Assembly: GCF_014192105.1 (NCBI RefSeq)
Contig: NZ_JACHXK010000002.1
Coordinates: 119,282-183,281 of the forward strand
DNA: 64,000 bases
DNA from: Paenibacillus phyllosphaerae
Lineage (GTDB): Bacteria; Bacillota; Bacilli; Paenibacillales; Paenibacillaceae
Direction: 5' to 3'
The translations under genes were made by a program, and so were the position numbers. This document shows positions 63,161-64,000 of this stretch, piece by piece; within the stretch, counting starts at the first letter, position 1, and each line of letters starts with the position of its first letter. Below the pieces are notes generated by a model. That model ran no database searches. It saw nothing but the letters and a program-made list of their open reading frames with translations, and was not told the origin of the DNA.

Positions 63161-63979
63161 GCCGTATAACTGGTCATGCACCTTGGTCAGATCCTCCTGG
63201 TACTTGGCATGCGTCGTGCGAATGACCGCATTAAATACGCCATTGAGCTCCGAGCTGAGCAGCGCAAGGGCTTTGGCCGTAATGCCGCCCGGGACGGCGA
63301 CGCGCGTCTGCAGTCCTTCCGGCGACATGCCGCCATCGGTGAGCAGATGGCCGGTGCCGCGCAGCATGCTGCTGGCGATCGCGGTTGCTTCTTCACGTCC
63401 AATGCCGGTCTCTTCAACGGCGGCATCGATGAACTTCTGAAGGATGAAGGCCATAAAAGCCGGTCCGCAGCTGGACAAGTCGGAGACGATCCGGGTATGG
63501 CTCTCTTCGATCTGAAGCGGATCGCTGATATGGGAGAGCAGCGCGAGCAGACGTGTCCGGTCGGCGGCATTCAAGCGGCTGCCGAACATGCAGAGCGTAG
63601 CGCCGCACAGCATGTAATTGGTGATGCTGGGGATCACCTTGGCGACCTTGCATGGCAGCCAGTCCTCCAGCTGTGCAAGCAGGACGGGACTCGTGATCGA
63701 GATGACAAGCTGATGCGGCTGAAGGCTGCCTTTGATCTCGTCAATCACTTTTTTATATTCATGCGGTTTGACACAAATGAAGACAAGGTCCCGGCCCGCT
63801 GCAGCTTCTGCGTTCGAGGGAACGGCATTAAGGCCAGGATGGCGCACGGCTAACGATACGGCCTTGGCAAAGGTGCGGTTCGCAGCCGAAATTTGCGATG
63901 GGTCCAGCGCGCCGGAAGCGACGAAAGCATCGATCAGCAGACTGCCCATACTCCCAACCCCAATAAATCCGACATTCAT
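63140..63979 (-). CDS. comER: Late competence protein ComER (pyrroline-5-carboxylate reductase-like)
   Basis: 279 aa with the P5CR fold: N-terminal dinucleotide-binding GFIGVGSMGSLL, FICVKPHEY, SITSPVLLAQLEDWL and the dimerisation domain DLSSCGPAFMAFI. The location next to the yqe cluster, opposite in direction, matches comER of Bacillales, which precedes the comEA operon. ATG 63979 follows AGGAGGG. ComER has been tied to sporulation and biofilm in some Bacillus; its enzyme activity is uncertain. Confidence 0.9.
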   Translation of the reverse strand: MNVGFIGVGSMGSLLIDAFVASGALDPSQISAANRTFAKAVSLAVRHPGLNAVPSNAEAAAGRDLVFICVKPHEYKKVIDEIKGSLQPHQLVISITSPVLLAQLEDWLPCKVAKVIPSITNYMLCGATLCMFGSRLNAADRTRLLALLSHISDPLQIEESHTRIVSDLSSCGPAFMAFILQKFIDAAVEETGIGREEATAIASSMLRGTGHLLTDGGMSPEGLQTRVAVPGGITAKALALLSSELNGVFNAVIRTTHAKYQEDLTKVHDQLYGKEVNGT

Positions 63980-64000
63980 GAATAATCCCTCCTAAGGCAC

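Noticed and set aside
1..64000. tRNA, rRNA, insertion sequences, prophage or integrative elements
   Set aside because: No tRNA cloverleaf-like run, transposase, integrase or terminal repeat was recognised on either strand.

Overview
The window looks like a chromosomal segment of a spore-forming Paenibacillus-type Firmicute of moderate to high G+C. The spoVAC-spoVAD-spoVAE sporulation operon, the yqeG-yqeH-aroE-yhbY-nadD-yqeK-rsfS housekeeping cluster, a T-box in front of leuS, comER, AAGGAGG ribosome binding sites and many secreted carbohydrate-active and surface proteins all point that way. I see no tRNA or rRNA gene, no insertion sequence, no phage gene and no CRISPR array.

Layout. Positions 1-8.7 kb hold an S-layer-anchored subtilase and a bifunctional beta/alpha-amylase (GH14-CBM25-CBM25-GH13). 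A chemoreceptor follows at 8.9-10.9 kb, then an intracellular subtilisin and a class D sortase on the minus strand (10.9-12.8 kb). The sortase is divergent from an LPKTG adhesin (12.9-16.3 kb). Next come a frameshifted dockerin relic, a giant 13-repeat Ig-like secreted protein (16.8-20.2 kb), an amidoligase, a CPBP protease and a truncated LamG protein. At 23.3-28.1 kb are an orphan PAS-rich hybrid kinase, a DapA-family enzyme and a LacI regulator. A large secreted LamG/cohesin/phosphatase/dockerin protein interrupted by a frameshift lies at 28.2-31.4 kb. A glycan-use locus runs from 32.4 to 41.3 kb: LacI regulator, a deleted lplB remnant, lplC, a binding lipoprotein, a GH2 enzyme and two GH30 enzymes. 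From 41.4 to 46.8 kb there are an SGNH hydrolase, a WYL regulator, a DUF4015 hydrolase, an SRPBCC/ArsR pair, a nitroreductase and a 28-residue membrane peptide. The rest, 47-64 kb, is conserved core: spoVA, a MoxR-DUF58-transglutaminase operon, a structured noncoding stretch, the yqeG cluster, leuS and comER.

How the parts fit. The left two thirds read as an extracellular polymer-degradation and cell-surface programme: secreted amylase, surface protease, a sortase with its likely substrate, Ig-repeat and cohesin/dockerin proteins, and a LacI-controlled glucan locus. Catabolite-type or LacI-type operators are visible upstream of the amylase, the chemoreceptor, the second lacI and the transporter remnant. 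Decay is a theme: a ~0.85 kb internal deletion in the lplBC transporter, two frameshifted dockerins and a truncated LamG paralogue.

Start codons were chosen by ribosome binding site and signal-peptide position. All domain calls come from reading motifs by eye; no database search was run.
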